NCBI GenBank assembly: GCA_944320955.1 | Contig: CALUJL010000035.1 | Coordinates: 44,719-108,718 of the forward strand | Length of the DNA: 64,000 nt | Direction: 5' to 3' | Source of the DNA: an uncultured Bacteroidaceae bacterium | GTDB lineage: Bacteria; Bacteroidota; Bacteroidia; Bacteroidales; Bacteroidaceae | In this document: in pieces, positions 62,179 through 64,000 of the stretch | Layout: every line of letters starts with the position of its first letter | How positions within the stretch are numbered: position 1 is the stretch's first letter | Notes under the pieces: generated by a model | The model's input: only the letters and a program-made list of their open reading frames with translations | The model's database searches: none | Told to the model about the DNA's origin: nothing | Made by a program: the position numbers and the translations under genes

Positions 62179-63396
62179 ATGGAAATAGTGATAAATTCCG
62201 CAAGAACAGCCAATGTCCTTATAGGTAATTACAGCAATGCTCTTCATTTCAGAAGACTAGGATATGGCTCTTGGTATTCTTTTCATAAGAATATGGTAAA
62301 TCTGAATTGGATAGATGAGGACAAAATAGTTATCCGGCATACCGAAATGCCCGGCGTGCCTGAGGATGTGTTCCGTCGGTATGTGCGGGAATTGATTTAT
62401 GCCAAATGGCATTGGAGGCTTTGCCGTCAGCATAGTTTAAAGATCTTTTTTTCGTTTCAAAAGCAGCCGTCATTTCGAACACTAATTCGCAGAGAAATAG
62501 AATATGCGCTAAGTAAACAGGGGAAAAAAGGAGGCTTCTTCTTTGTTAAAAAAAGACCTTGCTTGTTTATGAAGAGGGATACCAAGATTATCACGGTAAA
62601 ATCTACACTATCTATTTCCGCATTGTTTCAAAATGCTTCGGTATATTCAATATTACGCCGGACGATAGAGGACTTTTTCTTGCACGCCCAAACTTATTTG
62701 GAAGATCTTGAGCAAATACAAGAAACCAACATTTTACTTTATCACCCAACATTTCCCAGGATGGGAAAGGCTGCGGTACATCGGTACTTGGAAGGGCTGT
62801 ACTATGCCATGAAAGGATGGGCGGATTATCCGGAACACAACATCATGGCCTATTTCAGGGAAGAAGATCGCGAAAGACTATATCCGATTATCGAGTCGAT
62901 ACAGGAAGCAGATCGTAATAGGAAAGGACGAAAATCGGGTTTTTATTTTGTGGATGATCCGGATATGGTCCGGGTGACGGATGGGTGTGTTGTGGAGATG
63001 GAAGGTATAGAAGGGGGAACCCGATTGTTTGCTGCTTATGTTTCGCAACTTCAACTATTTTCTATTAGCGCTTCGTTACGTAGGAACGATCCAGATCTTG
63101 ATTGGGATGATTTCTATGACGTGCTAACTGATACGAACCTGATGGAGGAAAGGGATATTGTAATACTTCATCGCGGGATTCCCCATTTCCCGGAAGAAGA
63201 CTCATTGTCTTTTTATTTGCAACTGCTGCAAGAAATAGTAGAAGAGTGGAATACGAAAATGATGCACAGTGTGATGATTTATTTCAGCCACGAAGATGAG
63301 CAGACGGTTCTGGGGATATTAAGCCAACTGCGCGAAGAAGAGAACAAGTCCATAAAGGAATATCTCCAGAGAAAGGCATCTGGCTTGATAAAATGA
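62179..63396 (+). CDS. Tandem barstar-like protein, copy 2
   Basis: 405 residues, a diverged paralogue of the preceding protein (RYVRELIYAKWHWRLCRQHS against RYMRELLYAKRCWRQHPGHR). Again three modules; the third has DPDLDWDDFYDVLTDTNLME, IVILHRGIPHF and MMHSVMIYFSHED, a barstar-like arrangement. AT-rich. It starts 14 bp after copy 1. Tandem duplication followed by divergence is likely; the partner it neutralises, if any, is unknown. Confidence 0.68.
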   Translation: MEIVINSARTANVLIGNYSNALHFRRLGYGSWYSFHKNMVNLNWIDEDKIVIRHTEMPGVPEDVFRRYVRELIYAKWHWRLCRQHSLKIFFSFQKQPSFRTLIRREIEYALSKQGKKGGFFFVKKRPCLFMKRDTKIITVKSTLSISALFQNASVYSILRRTIEDFFLHAQTYLEDLEQIQETNILLYHPTFPRMGKAAVHRYLEGLYYAMKGWADYPEHNIMAYFREEDRERLYPIIESIQEADRNRKGRKSGFYFVDDPDMVRVTDGCVVEMEGIEGGTRLFAAYVSQLQLFSISASLRRNDPDLDWDDFYDVLTDTNLMEERDIVILHRGIPHFPEEDSLSFYLQLLQEIVEEWNTKMMHSVMIYFSHEDEQTVLGILSQLREEENKSIKEYLQRKASGLIK

Positions 63397-63402
63397 AGGG
63401 TT

Positions 63403-63819
63403 ATGGGAATGAGGAATGCTGTTTTTTTCATATTACCGATACTTTTGGTTAGTTGCGATCCTGTTTATGTGGCTTTTCTTTCGAATCATAGCAGTTGGCC
63501 GGTTTATTTTTCCTCCGAATTTGAAAGCAAGAGTGCCTCTTCGGATACATGCTTCAATTTTTCCCGAGAGGATTTGAAGTTGGCGAAACCGAATGAGAGG
63601 GGATTTTTGTGGGGTATGATGTTTACGAAACTGGATGAATACATGGCGGAAATAGGTGCCAGGCAAGTGCGGATTTTGGGGCGTACTCAAAAAGGGAGTG
63701 ATGGGAAAGGGTGTAATATTGTAGCATCGTGGGGTAGTTTGTTCTTTCTTTATGGGGGAATGAATGGCGTATTTTATCGTTTATGGCCTGTTCGGAATAT
63801 CCGGTATTATTATATATAA
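63403..63819 (+). pseudogene. Small lipoprotein, copy 2, damaged by internal deletion
   Basis: 138 codons. The first 90 residues match copy 1 (lipobox ILLVSC; NHSSWPVYFSSEFESK; DEYMAEIGARQVRI). After GARQVRI the sequence jumps to DNA that matches the last codons of copy 1 (GGGGCGTACTCAAAAAGGGA against GGGACGTACTCAAAAGGGAA), so about 180 bp are missing. The joined tail is out of frame: the original TGA (63699-63701) is bypassed and translation runs on to 63819. It may still be expressed, but the C-terminal domain is lost. Confidence 0.7.
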
Positions 63820-63881
63820 AAGGTGTATCTCCCGTTATTGCCGTTTTTTTGTATTTTCTTGGAAAAAAGTAGTGGCAATAG

Positions 63882-63912
63882 TTGCGTGGGATGCAGAAAG
63901 GCCGTACTTTTG
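63882..63912 (+). promoter_or_regulatory. Strong promoter near the right edge
   Basis: TTG, exactly 20 bp, TACTTTTG. The product would start near 63919 and run out of the window. The sequence after it resembles leaders of Bacteroidota stable-RNA genes, so a tRNA or rRNA gene may lie just beyond (inference). From 63820 to 63881 I see nothing. Confidence 0.65.
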
Positions 63913-64000
63913 CACCCGCTTTCGAGAGGTTAACACCTCAGTGAAGCAGCCGCACAATGAGAGCCTGCCCGGGTGACTATTAAATAGGCTTAAAAAGTCC
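63913..64000 (+). other. Possible structured leader at the window edge
   Basis: Short complementary segments are present (CACCCG at 63913-63918 with CGGGTG near 63970; GAGGT with ACCTC around 63926-63939). No match to a riboswitch or tRNA that I know. The element is cut by the window. Confidence 0.3.

Noticed and set aside
63913..64000. tRNA or RNase P RNA at the right edge
   Set aside because: No cloverleaf or known conserved RNA core can be formed from the bases present.

Overview
The window is chromosomal DNA of a GC-rich Bacteroidota, most likely order Bacteroidales; the genus cannot be fixed from the sequence alone. The evidence is Bacteroidota-type promoters (TTTG or TTG, about 20 bp, TAnnTTTG), a CarboxypepD_reg-like TonB receptor, two large proteins with type-9-secretion-like C-termini, the lineage families DUF3822, DUF4286 and DUF4922, and the rpsF-rpsR-rplI order. 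Most of it is ordinary housekeeping DNA. The two ends (1-8.9 kb and about 55.9-64 kb) carry surface, secreted and accessory genes with mosaic base composition.

Layout. 1-8.9 kb: the 3' part of a giant multi-module beta-helix surface protein; one module is AT-rich and looks imported. 9.0-12.4 kb (minus): rpsF-rpsR-rplI, then rfbA-rfbB. 12.9-14.6 kb: a GH3-family adenylating enzyme and tRNA-Leu(UAG). 14.6-20.0 kb (minus): a TonB receptor with a secreted partner, and glyS. 20.3-26.8 kb (plus): parC, an outer-membrane-like protein, a lipoprotein S41 peptidase, and an aminotransferase/acetyltransferase pair for amino-sugar synthesis. 26.8-36.1 kb (minus): topA, a GNAT-like protein, parE, coaD, ctpA, a HAD phosphatase and ribF, apparently one operon. 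36.5-42.7 kb: cls, rsmD, a DUF3822 gene, a RecD-like helicase, a zeta-toxin-like kinase with a 62-codon partner, a MerR regulator and a DUF4286 gene. 42.8-50.0 kb (minus): purN, a GT2 glycosyltransferase, a DUF4922 gene, SpoIID, an AmpG-like permease and a MurNAc/GlcNAc-type kinase; the last three suggest cell-wall turnover and recycling. 50.1-52.5 kb: acpP-fabF-rnc. 52.5-55.7 kb: plsC, a hotdog thioesterase, a metallo-beta-lactamase-fold hydrolase and an AraC regulator split by an in-frame TAG. 55.9-58.7 kb: a second large secreted protein and a small partner protein. 59-64 kb: an AT-rich polymorphic-toxin-like locus with an orphan Rhs tip carrying an HEYGH zincin domain, two tandem proteins with barstar-like repeats, and two related lipoproteins, the second of which is damaged.

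The most unusual feature is a family of short, mostly palindromic repeats (unit close to GCRCTTTTCCGGAAAAGYGC, period about 21-22 bp). They form 13 clusters in the GC-rich core. Eight lie between genes, often just upstream of promoters. Five lie inside protein-coding genes (parC, the DegT aminotransferase, ribF, ctpA and the sugar kinase), where they are read in frame as Ser/Lys/Phe/Ala-rich inserts at loops or termini. The behaviour resembles Rickettsia palindromic elements. None is seen in the AT-rich accessory ends.
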